This document shows, one piece after another, positions 26,344-40,000 of a DNA stretch of 64,000 nt. Numbering within the stretch: the stretch's first letter is position 1; the number at the start of each line of letters is the position of its first letter. The notes under the pieces were generated by a model, which was not told where the DNA came from, searched no databases, and was given only the letters and a program-made list of their open reading frames with translations. The DNA comes from Cinnamomum chago (lineage: Eukaryota > Streptophyta > Magnoliopsida > Laurales > Lauraceae), in NCBI GenBank assembly GCA_038049695.1, contig CP142452.1, forward strand, positions 52,410,501-52,474,500, given 5' to 3'. A program made the translations under genes and the position numbers.

Positions 26344-27055
26344 ATGGTTATGTTATAAGTCACATTGACTTGAATTGATACTCATTTAAAGAGGTGTTTG
26401 AATTTAATTGTTCATTGGAGTTTAATGAGGATTTGAAGTGATTTTGGAAGAGAAATGCAGGTGGATGGTTTGAATGTTATTAAGTTTTTTGAGAAAATCT
26501 TAAGTTTTATTACTTGTTCTTGATCATTGGATACATGTTTGCACATATGCTTCTTCTCACATTTCTATTGATTTCGAAATGCATATGAATTGGTTTTTCT
26601 CTCTTGTTAAATCTCTTGGAACTCTTGGGAATGTATGCATTTTATTTAGTGAAGTTTGTTCATATGATTTTATAAGGAATGAGGTTGGATTGGCTATTCA
26701 TGGTTATGTTATAAGTCACATTGACTTGAATTGATACTCATTTAAAGAGGTGTTTGAATTTAATTGTTCATTGGAGTTTAATGAGGATTTGAAGTGATGT
26801 TTGAAGAGAAATGCAAGTGGATGTTTTGAATGTTATTAAGTTTTATGAGAAAATCTTAAGTTTTAATACTTGTTCTTGATCATTGGATACATGTTTGCAC
26901 ATACGCTTCTTGTCACATTTCTATTGATTTCGAAATGCATATGAATTGGTTTTTCTCTCTTGTTAAATCTCTTGGAACTCTTGGGAATGTATGCATTTTA
27001 TTTAGTCAAGTTTGTTCATATGGTTTTATAAGGAATGAGGTTGGATTGGCTATTC
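26344..27055 (+). repeat. D dimer, copy 4
   Basis: The markers match copy 3 at an offset of 7475 bp (TTAATACTTG at 26863, CATACGC at 26904). It heads a 6-monomer run D1-D2-H1-H2-H3-H4 ending at 28479. H1 has GGTTCGATTGG, H2 has GCATAGATG, H3 has GACAAATGCAGG, and H4 has GCACGTGG with GGAAATC and AAGGGATGAGG. Confidence 0.85.
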
Positions 27056-30000
27056 ATGGTTATGTTATAAGTCACATTGACTTGAATTGATACTCATTTA
27101 AAGAGGTGTTTGAATTTAATTGTTCATTGGAGTTTAATGAGGATTTGAAGTGATTTTGGAAGAGAAATGCAAGTGGATGGTTTGAATGTTATTAAGTTTT
27201 ATGAGAAAATCTTAAGTTTTATTACTTGTTCTTGATCATTGGATACATGTTTGCACATATGCTTCTTGTCACATTTCTATTGATTTCGAAATGCATATGA
27301 ATTGGTTTTTCTCTCTTGTTAAATCTCTTGGAACTCTTGGGAATGTATGCATTTTATTTAGTCAAGTTTGTTCATATGGTTTTATAAGGAATGAGGTTCG
27401 ATTGGCTATTCATGGTTATGTTATAAGTCACATTGACTTGAATTGATACTCATTTAAAGAGGTGTTTGAATTTAATTGTTCATTGGAGTTTAATGAGGAT
27501 TTGAAGTGATTTTGGAAGAGAAATGCAAGTGGATGGTTTGAATGTTATTAAGTTTTATGAGAAAATCTTAAGTTTTATTACTTGTTCTTGATCATTGCAT
27601 AGATGTTTGCACATATGCTTCTTGTCACATTTCTATTGATTTCGAAATGCATATGAATTGGTTTTTCTCTCTTGTTAAATCTCTTGGAACTCTTGGGAAT
27701 GTATGCATTTTATTTAGTCAAGTTTGTTCATATGGTTTTATAAGGAATGAGGTTGGATTGGCTATTCATGGTTATGTTATAAGTCACATTGACTTGAATT
27801 GATACTCATTTAAAGAGGTGTTTGAATTTAATTGTTCATTGGAGTTTAATGAGGATTTGAAGTGATTTTGGAAGACAAATGCAGGTGGATGGTTTGAATG
27901 TTATTAAGTTTTATAAGAAAATCTTAAGTTTTATTACTTGTTCTTGATCATTGGATACATGTTTGCACATATGCTTCTTGTCACATTTCTATTGATTTCG
28001 AAATGCATATGAATTGGTTTTTCTCTCTTGTTAAATCTCTTGGAACTCTTGGGAATGTATGCATTTTATTTAGTGAAGTTTGTTCATATGGTTTTATAAG
28101 GAATGAGGTTGGATTGGCTATTCATGGTTATGTTATAAGTCACATTGACTTGAATTGATACTCATTTAAAGAGGTGTTTGAATTTAATTGTTCATTGGAG
28201 TTTAATGAGGATTTGAAGTGATTTTGGAAGAGAAATGCACGTGGATGGTTTGAATGTTATTAAGTTTTATGAGAAAATCTTAAGTTTTATTACTTGTTCT
28301 TGATCGTTGGATACATGTTTGCACATATGCTTCTTGTCACATTTCTATTGATTTCGAAATGCATATGAATTGGTTTTTCTCTCTTGTTAAATCTCTTGGA
28401 AATCTTGGGAATATATGCATTTTATTTAGTGAAGTTTGTTCATATGGTTTTATAAGGGATGAGGTTGGATTGGCTATTCATGGTTATGTTATAAGTCACA
28501 TTGACTTGAATTGATACTCATTTAAAGAGGTGTTTGAATTTAATTGTTCATTGGAGTTTAATGAGGATTTGAAGTGATTTTGGAAGACAAATGCAGGTGG
28601 ATGGTTTGAATGTTATTAAGTTTTATGAGAAAATCTTAAGTTTTATTACTTGTTCTTGATCATTGGATACATGTTTGCACATATGCTTCTTGTCACATTT
28701 CTATTGATTTCGAAATGCATATGAATTGGTTTTTCTCTCTTGTTAAATCTCTTGGAACTCTTGGGAATGTATGCATTTTATTTAGTCAAGTTTGTTCATA
28801 TGGTTTTATAAGGAATGAGGTTGGATTGGCTATTCATGGTTATGTTATAAGTCACATTGACTTGAATTGATACTCATTTAAAGAGGTGTTTGAATTTAAT
28901 TGTTCATTGGAGTTTAATGAGGATTTGAAGTGATTTTGGAAGAGAAATGCAGGTGGATGGTTTGAATGTTATTAAGTTTTTTGAGAAAATCTTAAGTTTT
29001 ATTACTTGTTCTTGATCATTGGATACATGTTTGCACATATGCTTCTTGTCACATTTCTTTTGATTTCGAAATGCATATGAATTGGTTTTTCTCTCTTGTT
29101 AAATCTCTTGGAACTCTTGGGAATGTATGCATTTTATTTAGTGAAGTTTGTTCATATGGTTTTATAAGGAATGAGGTTGGATTGGCTATTCATGGTTATG
29201 TTATAAGTCACATTGACTTGAATTGATACTCATTTAAAGAGGTGTTTGAATTTAATTGTTCATTGGAGTTTAATGAGGATTTGAAGTGATTTTGGAAGAG
29301 AAATGCTAGTGGATGGTTTGAATGTTATTAAGTTTTATGAGAAAATCTTAAGTTTTATTACTTGTTCTTGATCATTGGATACATGTTTGCACATATGCTT
29401 CTTGTCACATTTCTATTGATTTCGAAATGCATATGAATTGGTTTTTCTCTCTTGTTAAATCTCTTGGAACTCTTGAGAATGTATGCATTTTACTTAGTCA
29501 AGTTTGTTCATATGGTTTTATAAGGAATGAGGTTGGATTGGCTATTCATGGTTATGTTATAAGTCACATTGACTTGAATTGACACTCATTTAAAGAGGTG
29601 TTTGAATTTAATTGTTCATTGGAGTTTAATGAGGATTTGAAGTGATTTTGGAAGAGAAATGCAGGTGGATGGTCTGAATGTTATTAAGTTTTATGAGAAA
29701 ATCTTAAGTTTTATTACTTGTTCTTGATCATTGGATACATGTTTGCACATATGCTTCTTGTCACATTTCTATTGGTTTCGAAATGCATATGAATTGGTTT
29801 TTCTCTCTTGTTAAATCTCTTGGAACTCTTGGGAATGTATGCATTTTATTTAGTGAAGTTTGTTCATATGGTTTTATAAGGAATGAGGTTGGATTGGCTA
29901 TTCATGGTTATGTTATAAGTCACATTGACTTGAATTGATACTCATTTAAAGAGGTGTTTGAATTTAATTGTTCATTGGAGTTTAATGAGGATTTGAAGTG

Positions 30001-30615
30001 ATTTTGGAAGAGAAATGCAGGTGGATGGTTTGAATGTTATTAAGTTTTATGAGAAAATCTTAAGTTTTATTTCTTGTTCTTGATCATTGGATACATGTTT
30101 GCACATATGCTTCTTGTCACATTTCTATTGATTTCGAAATGCATATGAATTGGTTTTTCTCTCTTGTTAAATCTCTTGGAACTCTTGGGAATGTATGCAT
30201 TTTATTTAGTGAAGTTTGTTCATATGGTTTTATAAGGAATGAGGTTGGATTGGCTATTCATGGTTATGTTATAAGTCACATTGACTTGAATTGATACTCA
30301 TTTAAAGAGGTGTTTGAATTTAATTGTTCATTGGAGTTTAATGAGGATTTGAAGTGATTTTGGAAGAGAAATGCAGGTTGATGGTTTGAATGTTAATAAG
30401 TTTTATGAGAAAATCTTAAGTTTTATTACTTGTTCTTGATCATTGCATACATGTTTGCACATATGCTTCTTGTCACATTTCTATTGATTTCGAAATGCAT
30501 ATGAATTGGTTTTTCTCTCTTGTTAAATCTCTTGGAACTCTTGGGAATGTATGCATTTTATTTAGTGAAGTTTGTTCATATGGTTTTATAAGGAATGAGG
30601 TTGGATTGGCTATTC

Positions 30616-31683
30616 ATGGTTATGTTATAAGTCACATTGACTTGAATTGATACTCATTTAAAGAGGTGTTTGAATTTAATTGTTCATTGGAGTTTAATGA
30701 GGATTTGAAGTGATTTTAGAAGAGAAATGCAAGTAGATGGTTTGAATGTTATTAAGTTTTATGAGAAAATCTTAAGTTTTATTACTTGTTCTTGATCATT
30801 GCATACATGTTTGCACATATGCTTCTTGTCACATTTCTATTGGTTTCGAAATACATATGAATTGGTTTTTCTCTCTTGTTAAATCTCTTGGAACTCTTGG
30901 GAATGTATGCATTTTATTTAGTGAAGATTGTTCATATGGTTTTATAAGGAATGAGGTTGGATTGGCTATTCATGGTTATGTTATAAGTCACATTGACTTG
31001 AATTGACACGCATTTAAAGAGGTGTTTGAATTTATTTGTTCATTGGAGTTTAATGAGGATTTGAAGTGATTTTGGAAGAGAAATGCAAGTGGATGGTTTG
31101 AATGTTAATAAGTTTTATGAGAAAATCTTAAGTTTTATTACTTGTTCTTGATCATTGGATACATGTTTGCACATATGCTTCTTGTCACATTTCTATTGAT
31201 TTCGAAATGCATATGAATTGGTTTTTCTCTCTTGTTAAATCTCTTGGAACTCTTGGGAATGTATGCATTTTATTTAGTCAAGTTTGTTCATATGGTTTTA
31301 TAAGGAATGAGGTTGGATTGGCTATTCATGGTTATGTTATAAGTCACATTGACTTGAATTGATACTCATTTAAAGAGGTGTTTGAATTTAATTGTTCATT
31401 GGAGTTTAATGAGGATTTGAAGTGATTTTGGAAGAGAAATGCAAGTGGATGGTTTGAATGTTATTAAGTTTTATGAGAAAATCTTAAGTTTTATTTCTTG
31501 TTCTTGATCATTGGATAAATGTTTGCACATATGCTTCTTGTCACATTTCTATTGGTTTCGAAATGCATATGAATTGGTTTTTCTCTCTTGTTAAATCTCT
31601 TGGAACTCTTGGGAATGTATGCATTTTATTTAGTCAAGTTTGTTCATATGGTTTTATAAGGAATGAGGTTGGATTGGCTATTC
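30616..31683 (+). repeat. M module, copy 6
   Basis: The complete trio carries GAAGATTG (30923) and GACACGC. It matches copy 2 at an offset of 18154 bp (51 x 356 minus 2), but has CTTGAATTGACACGC and an ordinary GAGGTGTTTG. Confidence 0.85.
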
Positions 31684-32039
31684 ATGGTTATGTTATAAGT
31701 CACATTGACTTGAATTGATACTCATTTAAAGAGGTGTTTGAATTTAATTGTTCATTGGAGTTTAATGAGGATTTGAAGTGATTTTGGAAGAGAAATGCAA
31801 GTGGATGGTTTGAATGTTAATAAGTTTTATGAGAAAATCTTAAGTTTTATTACTTGTTCTTGATCATTGGATACATGTTTGCACATATGCTTCTTGTCAC
31901 ATTTCTATTGATTTCGAAATGCATATGAATTGGTTTTTCTCTCTTGTTAAATCTCTTGGAACTCTTGGGAATGTATGCATTTTATTTTGTCAAGTTTGTT
32001 CATATGGTTTTATAAGGAATGAGGTTGGATTGGCTATTC

Positions 32040-34750
32040 ATGGTTATGTTATAAGTCACATTGACTTGAATTGATACTCATTTAAAGAGGTGTTTGAATT
32101 TAATTGTTCATTGGAGTTTAATGAGGATTTGAAGTGATTTTGGAAGACAAATGCAGGTGGATGGTTTGAATGTTATTAAGTTTTATGAGAAAATCTTAAG
32201 TTTTATTTCTTGTTCTTGATCATTGGATAAATGTTTGCACATATGCTTCTTGTCACATTTCTATTGGTTTCGAAATGCATATGAATTGGTTTTTCTCTCT
32301 TGTTAAATCTCTTGGAACTCTTGGGAATGTATGCATTTTATTTAGTCAAGTTTGTTCATATGGTTTTATAAGGAATGAGGTTGGATTGGCTATTCATGGT
32401 TATGTTATAAGTCACATTGACTTGAATTGATACTCATTTAAAGAGGTGTTTGAATTTAATTGTTCATTGGAGTTTAATGAGGATTTGAAGTGATTTTGGA
32501 AGAGAAATGCAAGTGGATGGTTTGAATGTTAATAAGTTTTATGAGAAAATCTTAAGTTTTATTACTTGTTCTTGATCATTCCATACATGTTTGCACATAT
32601 GCTTCTTGTCACATTTCTATTGATTTCGAAATGCATATGAATTGGTTTTTCTCTCTTGTTAAATCTCTTGGAACTCTTGGGAATGTATGCATTTTATTTA
32701 GTGAAGTTTGTTCATATGGTTTTATAAGGAATGAGGTTGGATTGGCTATTCATGGTTATGTTATAAGTCACATTGACTTGAATTGATACTCATTTAAAGA
32801 GGTGTTTGAATTTAATTGTTCATTGGAGTTTAATGAGGATTTGAAGTGATTTTGGAAGAGAAATGCAGGTGGATGGTTTGAATGTTATTAAGTTTTATGA
32901 GAAAATCTTAAGTTTTATTTCTTGTTCTTGATCATTGGATACATGTTTGCACATATGCTTCTTGTCACATTTCTATTGATTTCGAAATGCATATGAATTG
33001 GTTTTTCTCTCTTGTTAAATCTCTTGGAACTCTTGGGAATGTATGCATTTTATTTAGTGAAGTTTGTTCATATGGTTTTATAAGGAATGATGTTGGATTG
33101 GCTATTCATGGTTATGTTATAAGTCACATTGACTTGAATTGATACTCATTTAAAGAGGTGTTTGAATTTAATTGTTCATTGGAGTTTAATGAGGATTTGA
33201 AGTGATTTTGGAAGAGAAATGCAGGTTGATGGTTTGAATGTTAATAAGTTTTATGAGAAAATCTTAAGTTTTATTACTTGTTCTTGATCATTGCATACAT
33301 GTTTGCACATATGCTTCTTGTCACATTTCTATTGATTTCGAAATGCATATGAATTGGTTTTTCTCTCTTGTTAAATCTCTTGGAACTCTTGGGAATGTAT
33401 GCATTTTATTTAGTGAAGTTTGTTCATATGGTTTTATAAGGAATGAGGTTGGATTGGCTATTCATGGTTATGTTATAAGTCACATTGACTTGAATTGATA
33501 CTCATTTAAAGAGGTGTTTGAATTTAATTGTTCATTGGAGTTTAATGAGGATTTGAAGTGATTTTAGAAGAGAAATGCAAGTAGATGGTTTGAATGTTAT
33601 TAAGTTTTATGAGAAAATCTTAAGTTTTATTACTTGTTCTTGATCATTGCATACATGTTTGCACATATGCTTCTTGTCACATTTCTATTGGTTTCGAAAT
33701 ACATATGAATTGGTTTTTCTCTCTTGTTAAATCTCTTGGAACTCTTGGGAATGTATGCATTTTATTTAGTGAAGTTTGTTCATATGGTTTTATAAGGAAT
33801 GAGGTTGGATTGGCTATTCATGGTTATGTTATAAGTCACATTGACTTGAATTGACACTCATTTAAAGAGGTGTTTGAATTTATTTGTTCATTGGAGTTTA
33901 ATGAGGATTTGAAGTGATTTTGGAAGAGAAATGCAAGTGGATGGTTTGAATGTTAATAAGTTTTATGAGAAAATCTTAAGTTTTATTACTTGTTCTTGAT
34001 CATTGGATACATGTTTGCACATATGCTTCTTGTCACATTTCTATTGATTTCGAAATGCATATGAATTGGTTTTTCTCTCTTGTTAAATCTCTTGGAACTC
34101 TTGGGAATGTATGCATTTTATTTAGTCAAGTTTGTTCATATGGTTTTATAAGGAATGAGGTTGGATTGGCTATTCATGGTTATGTTATAAGTCACATTGA
34201 CTTGAATTGATACTCATTTAAAGAGGTGTTTGAATTTAATTGTTCATTGGAGTTTAATGAGGATTTGAAGTGATTTTGGAAGAGAAATGCAAGTGGATGG
34301 TTTGAATGTTATTAAGTTTTATGAGAAAATCTTAAGTTTTATTTCTTGTTCTTGATCATTGGATAAATGTTTGCACATATGCTTCTTGTCACATTTCTAT
34401 TGGTTTCGAAATGCATATGAATTGGTTTTTCTCTCTTGTTAAATCTCTTGGAACTCTTGGGAATGTATGCATTTTATTTAGTCAAGTTTGTTCATATGGT
34501 TTTATAAGGAATGAGGTTGGATTGGCTATTCATGGTTATGTTATAAGTCACATTGACTTGAATTGATACTCATTTAAAGAGGTGTTTGAATTTAATTGTT
34601 CATTGGAGTTTAATGAGGATTTGAAGTGATTTTGGAAGAGAAATGCAAGTGGATGGTTTGAATGTTAATAAGTTTTATGAGAAAATCTTAAGTTTTATTA
34701 CTTGTTCTTGATCATTGCATACATGTTTGCACATATGCTTCTTGTCACAT
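32040..34750 (+). repeat. Third, shortened relative of the 21-mer segment
   Basis: This stretch follows the order of 21005-24400, with TTCCATAC (32579), GAATGATGTTGG (33085) and then an M module. The offset changes from 11035 to 10324 bp between these markers. Two monomers are therefore absent: the 355-bp deletion monomer and the following TTTTTTGGG monomer. It also lacks TTTAATTAGG. The right edge is approximate. Confidence 0.7.
33464..34531 (+). repeat. M module, copy 7
   Basis: The complete trio has the GACACTC form of M2, eight monomers after copy 6. The next monomers carry TTGCATAC and CACAATTC variants. Confidence 0.85.
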
Positions 34751-36311
34751 TTCTATTGATTTCGAAATGCATATGAATTGGTTTTTCTCTCTTGTTAAAT
34801 CTCTTGGAACTCTTGGGAATGTATGCATTTTATTTAGTGAAGTTTGTTCATATGGTTTTATAAGGAATGAGGTTGGATTGGCTATTCATGGTTATGTTAT
34901 AAGTCACATTGACTTGAATTGATACTCATTTAAAGAGGTGTTTGAATTTAATTGTTCATTGGAGTTTAATGAGGATTTGAAGTGATTTTGGAAGACAAAT
35001 GCAGGTGGATGGTTTGAATGTTATTAAGTTTTATGAGAAAATCTTAAGTTTTATTACTTGTTCTTGATCATTGCATACATGTTTGCACATATGCTTCTTG
35101 TCACAATTCTATTGATTTCGAAATGCATATGAATTGGTTTTTCTCTCTTGTTAAATCTCTTGGAACTCTTGGGAATGTATGCATTTTATTTAGTCAAGTT
35201 TGTTCATATGGTTTTATAAGGAATGAGGTTGGATTGGCTATTCATGGTTATGTTATAAGTCACATTGACTTGAATTGATACTCATTTAAAGAGGTGTTTG
35301 AATTTAATTGTTCATTGGAGTTTAATGAGGATTTGAAGTGATTTTGGAAGACAAATGCAGGTGGATGGTTTGAATGTTATTAAGTTTTATGAGAAAATCT
35401 TAAGTTTTATTACTTGTTCTTGATCATTGCATACATGTTTGCACATATGCTTCTTGTCACAATTCTATTGATTTCGAAATGCATATGAATTGGTTTTTCT
35501 CTCTTGTTAAATCTCTTGGAACTCTTGGGAATGTATGCATTTTATTTAGTCAAGTTTGTTCATATGGTTTTATAAGGAATGAGGTTGGATTGGCTATTCA
35601 TGGTTATGTTATAAGTCACATTGACTTGAATTGATACTCATTTAAAGAGGTGTTTGAATTTAATTGTTCATTGGAGTTTAATGAGGATTTGAAGTGATTT
35701 TGGAAGAGAAATGCAAGTGGATGGTTTGAATGTTATTAAGTTTTATGAGAAAATCTTAAGTTTTATTACTTGTTCTTGATCATTGCATACATGTTTGCAC
35801 ATATGCTTCTTGTCACAATTCTATTGATTTCGAAATGCATATGAATTGGTTTTTCTCTCTTGTTAAATCTCTTGGAACTCTTGGGAATGTATGCATTTTA
35901 TTTAGTCAAGTTTGTTCATATGGTTTTATAAGGAATGAGGTTGGATTGGCTATTCATGGTTATGTTATAAGTCACATTGACTTGAATTGATACTCATTTA
36001 AAGAGGTGTTTGAATTTAATTGTTCATTGGAGTTTAATGAGGATTTGAAGTGATTTTGGAAGACAAATGCAGGTGGATGGTTTGAATGTTATTAAGTTTT
36101 ATGAGAAAATCTTAAGTTTTATTACTTGTTCTTGATCATTGCATACATGTTTGCACATATGCTTCTTGTCACAATTCTATTGATTTCGAAATGCATATGA
36201 ATTGGTTTTTCTCTCTTGTTAAATCTCTTGGAACTCTTGGGAATGTATGCATTTTATTTAGTGAAGTTTGTTCATATGGTTTTATAAGGAATGAGGTTGG
36301 ATTGGCTATTC

Positions 36312-37023
36312 ATGGTTATGTTATAAGTCACATTGACTTGAATTGACACGCATTTAAAGAGGTGTTTGAATTTATTTGTTCATTGGAGTTTAATGAGGAT
36401 TTGAAGTGATTTTGGAAGAGAAATGCAAGTGGATGGTTTGAATGTTAATAAGTTTTATGAGAAAATCTTAAGTTTTATTACTTGTTCTTGATCATTGGAT
36501 ACATGTTTGCACATATGCTTCTTGTCACATTTCTAATGATTTCGAAATGCATATGAATTGGTTTTTCTCTCTTGTTAAATCTCTTGGAACTCTTGGGAAT
36601 GTATGCATTTTATTTAGTCAAGTTTGTTCATATGGTTTTATAAGGAATGAGGTTGGATTGGCTATTCATGGTTATGTTATAAGTCACATTGACTTGAATT
36701 GATACTCATTTAAAGAGGTGTTTGAATTTAATTGTTCATTGGAGTTTAATGAGGATTTGAAGTGATTTTGGAAGAGAAATGCAAGTGGATGGTTTGAATG
36801 TTATTAAGTTTTATGAGAAAATCTTAAGTTTTATTTCTTGTTCTTGATCATTGGATAAATGTTTGCACATATGCTTCTTGTCACATTTCTATTGGTTTCG
36901 AAATGCATATGAATTGGTTTTTCTCTCTTGTTAAATCTCTTGGAACTCTTGGGAATGTATGCATTTTATTTAGTCAAGTTTGTTCATATGGTTTTATAAG
37001 GAATGAGGTTGGATTGGCTATTC
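36312..37023 (+). repeat. M module, copy 8, lacking M1
   Basis: M2 (GACACGC, TTTATTTG, GTTAATAAG) and M3 (GGATAAATG, GGTTTCG) are present. The preceding monomer (35956-36311) is a GACAAATGCAGG/CACAATTC type with none of the M1 markers. A private change is CTAATGATTT near 36533. The M1-M2 border is thus another exchange junction. Confidence 0.8.
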
Positions 37024-40000
37024 ATGGTTATGTTATAAGTCACATTGACTTGAATTGATACTCATTTAAAGAGGTGTTTGAATTTAATTGTTCATTGGAG
37101 TTTAATGAGGATTTGAAGTGATTTTGGAAGAGAAATGCAAGTGGATGGTTTGAATGTTAATAAGTTTTATGAGAAAATCTTAAGTTTTATTACTTGTTCT
37201 TGATCATTGGATACATGTTTGCACATATGCTTCTTGTCACATTTCTATTGATTTCGAAATGCATATGAATTGGTTTTTCTCTCTTGTTAAATCTCTTGGA
37301 ACTCTTGGGAATGTATGCATTTTATTTAGTCAAGTTTGTTCATATGGTTTTATAAGGAATGAGGTTGGATTGGCTATTCATGGTTATGTTATAAGTCACA
37401 TTGACTTGAATTGATACTCATTTAAAGAGGTGTTTGAATTTAATTGTTCATTGGAGTTTAATGAGGATTTGAAGTGATTTTGGAAGACAAATGCAGGTGG
37501 ATGGTTTGAATGTTATTAAGTTTTATGAGAAAATCTTAAGTTTTATTTCTTGTTCTTGATCATTGGATAAATGTTTGCACATATGCTTCTTGTCACATTT
37601 CTATTGGTTTCGAAATGCATATGAATTGGTTTTTCTCTCTTGTTAAATCTCTTGGAACTCTTGGGAATGTATGCATTTTATTTAGTCAAGTTTGTTCATA
37701 TGGTTTTATAAGGAATGAGGTTGGATTGGCTATTCATGGTTATGTTATAAGTCACATTGACTTGAATTGATACTCATTTAAAGAGGTGTTTGAATTTAAT
37801 TGTTCATTGGAGTTTAATGAGGATTTGAAGTGATTTTGGAAGAGAAATGCAAGTGGATGGTTTGAATGTTAATAAGTTTTATGAGAAAATCTTAAGTTCT
37901 ATTACTTGTTCTTGATCATTGCATACATGTTTGCACATATGCTTCTTGTCACATTTCTATTGATTTCGAAATGCATATGAATTGGTTTTTCTCTCTTGTT
38001 AAATCTCTTGGAACTCTTGGGAATGTATGCATTTTATTTAGTGAAGTATGTTCATATGGTTTTATAAGGAATGAGGTTGGATTGGCTATTCATGGTTATG
38101 TTATAAGTCACATTGACTTGAATTGATACTCATTTAAAGAGGTGTTTGAATTTAATTGTTCATTGGAGTTTAATGAGGATTTGAAGTGATTTTGGAAGAC
38201 AAATGCAGGTGGATGGTTTGAATGTTATTAAGTTTTATGAGAAAATCTTAAGTTTTATTACTTGTTCTTGATCATTGCATACATGTTTGCACATATGCTT
38301 CTTGTCACAATTCTATTGATTTCGAAATGCATATGAATTGGTTTTTCTCTCTTGTTAAATCTCTTGGAACTCTTGGGAATGTATGCATTTTATTTAGTGA
38401 AGTTTGTTCATATGGTTTTATAAGGAATGAGGTTGGATTGGCTATTCATGGTTATGTTATAAGTCACATTGACTTGAATTGATACTCATTTAAAGAGGTG
38501 TTTGAATTTAATTGTTCATTGGAGTTTAATGAGGATTTGAAGTGATTTTTGAAGAGAAATGCAAGTGGATGGTTTGAATGTTATTAAGTTTTATGTGAAA
38601 ATCTTAAGTTTTATTACTTGTTCTTGATCATTGGATACATGTTTGCACATATGCTTCTTGTCACATTTCTATTGATTTCGAAATGCATATGAATTGGTTT
38701 TTCTCTCTTGTTAAATCTCTTGGAACTCTTGGGAATGTATGCATTTTATTTAGTCAAGTTTGTTCATATGGTTTTATAAGGAATGAGGTTGGATTGGCTA
38801 TTCATGGTTATGTTATAAGTCACATTGACTTGAATTGATACTCATTTAAAGAGGTGTTTGAATTTAATTGTTCATTGGAGTTTAATGAGGATTTGAAGTG
38901 ATTTTGGAAGAGAAATGCAAGTGGATGGTTTGAATGTTATTAAGTTTTATGAGAAAATCTTAAGTTTTATTTCTTGTTCTTGATCATTGGATAAATGTTT
39001 GCACATATGCTTCTTGTCACATTTCTATTGGTTTCGAAATGCATATGAATTGGTTTTTCTCTCTTGTTAAATCTCTTGGAACTCTTGGGAATGTATGCAT
39101 TTTATTTAGTCAAGTTTGTTCATATGGTTTTATAAGGAATGAGGTTGGATTGGCTATTCATGGTTATGTTATAAGTCACATTGACTTGAATTGATACTCA
39201 TTTAAAGAGGTGTTTGAATTTAATTGTTCATTGGAGTTTAATGAGGATTTGAAGTGATTTTGGAAGAGAAATGCAAGTGGATGGTTTGAATGTTAATAAG
39301 TTTTATGAGAAAATCTTAAGTTTTATTACTTGTTCTTGATCATTGGATACATGTTTGCACATATGCTTCTTGTCACATTTCTATTGATTTCGAAATGCAT
39401 ATGAATTGGTTTTTCTCTCTTGTTAAATCTCTTGGAACTCTTGGGAATGTATGCATTTTATTTAGTCAAGTTTGTTCATATGGTTTTATAAGGAATGAGG
39501 TTGGATTGGCTATTCATGGTTATGTTATAAGTCACATTGACTTGAATTGATACTCATTTAAAGAGGTGTTTGAATTTAATTGTTCATTGGAGTTTAATGA
39601 GGATTTGAAGTGATTTTGGAAGACAAATGCAGGTGGATGGTTTGAATGTTATTAAGTTTTATGAGAAAATCTTAAGTTTTATTTCTTGTTCTTGATCATT
39701 GGATAAATGTTTGCACATATGCTTCTTGTCACATTTCTATTGGTTTCGAAATGCATATGAATTGGTTTTTCTCTCTTGTTAAATCTCTTGGAACTCTTGG
39801 GAATGTATGCATTTTATTTAGTGAAGTATGTTCATATGGTTTTATAAGGAATGAGGTTGGATTGGCTATTCATGGTTATGTTATAAGTCACATTGACTTG
39901 AATTGATACTCATTTAAAGAGGTGTTTGAATTTAATTGTTCATTGGAGTTTAATGAGGATTTGAAGTGATTTTGGAAGACAAATGCAGGTGGATGGTTTG

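Larger units (their letters stand above)
20092..27566 (+). repeat. 21-mer tandem duplication, copy B (7475 bp)
   Basis: This second copy directly abuts copy A. Private changes show that it is a separate copy: TAATTCAC at 20664 (TAAGTCAC at 13189 in copy A) and ordinary CTTAAG at 24367. The right edge lies between about 27532 and 27601, where TTGCATAGATG replaces the TTGCATACATG that follows copy A. Very few differences in 7.5 kb implies a recent event. Confidence 0.9.
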
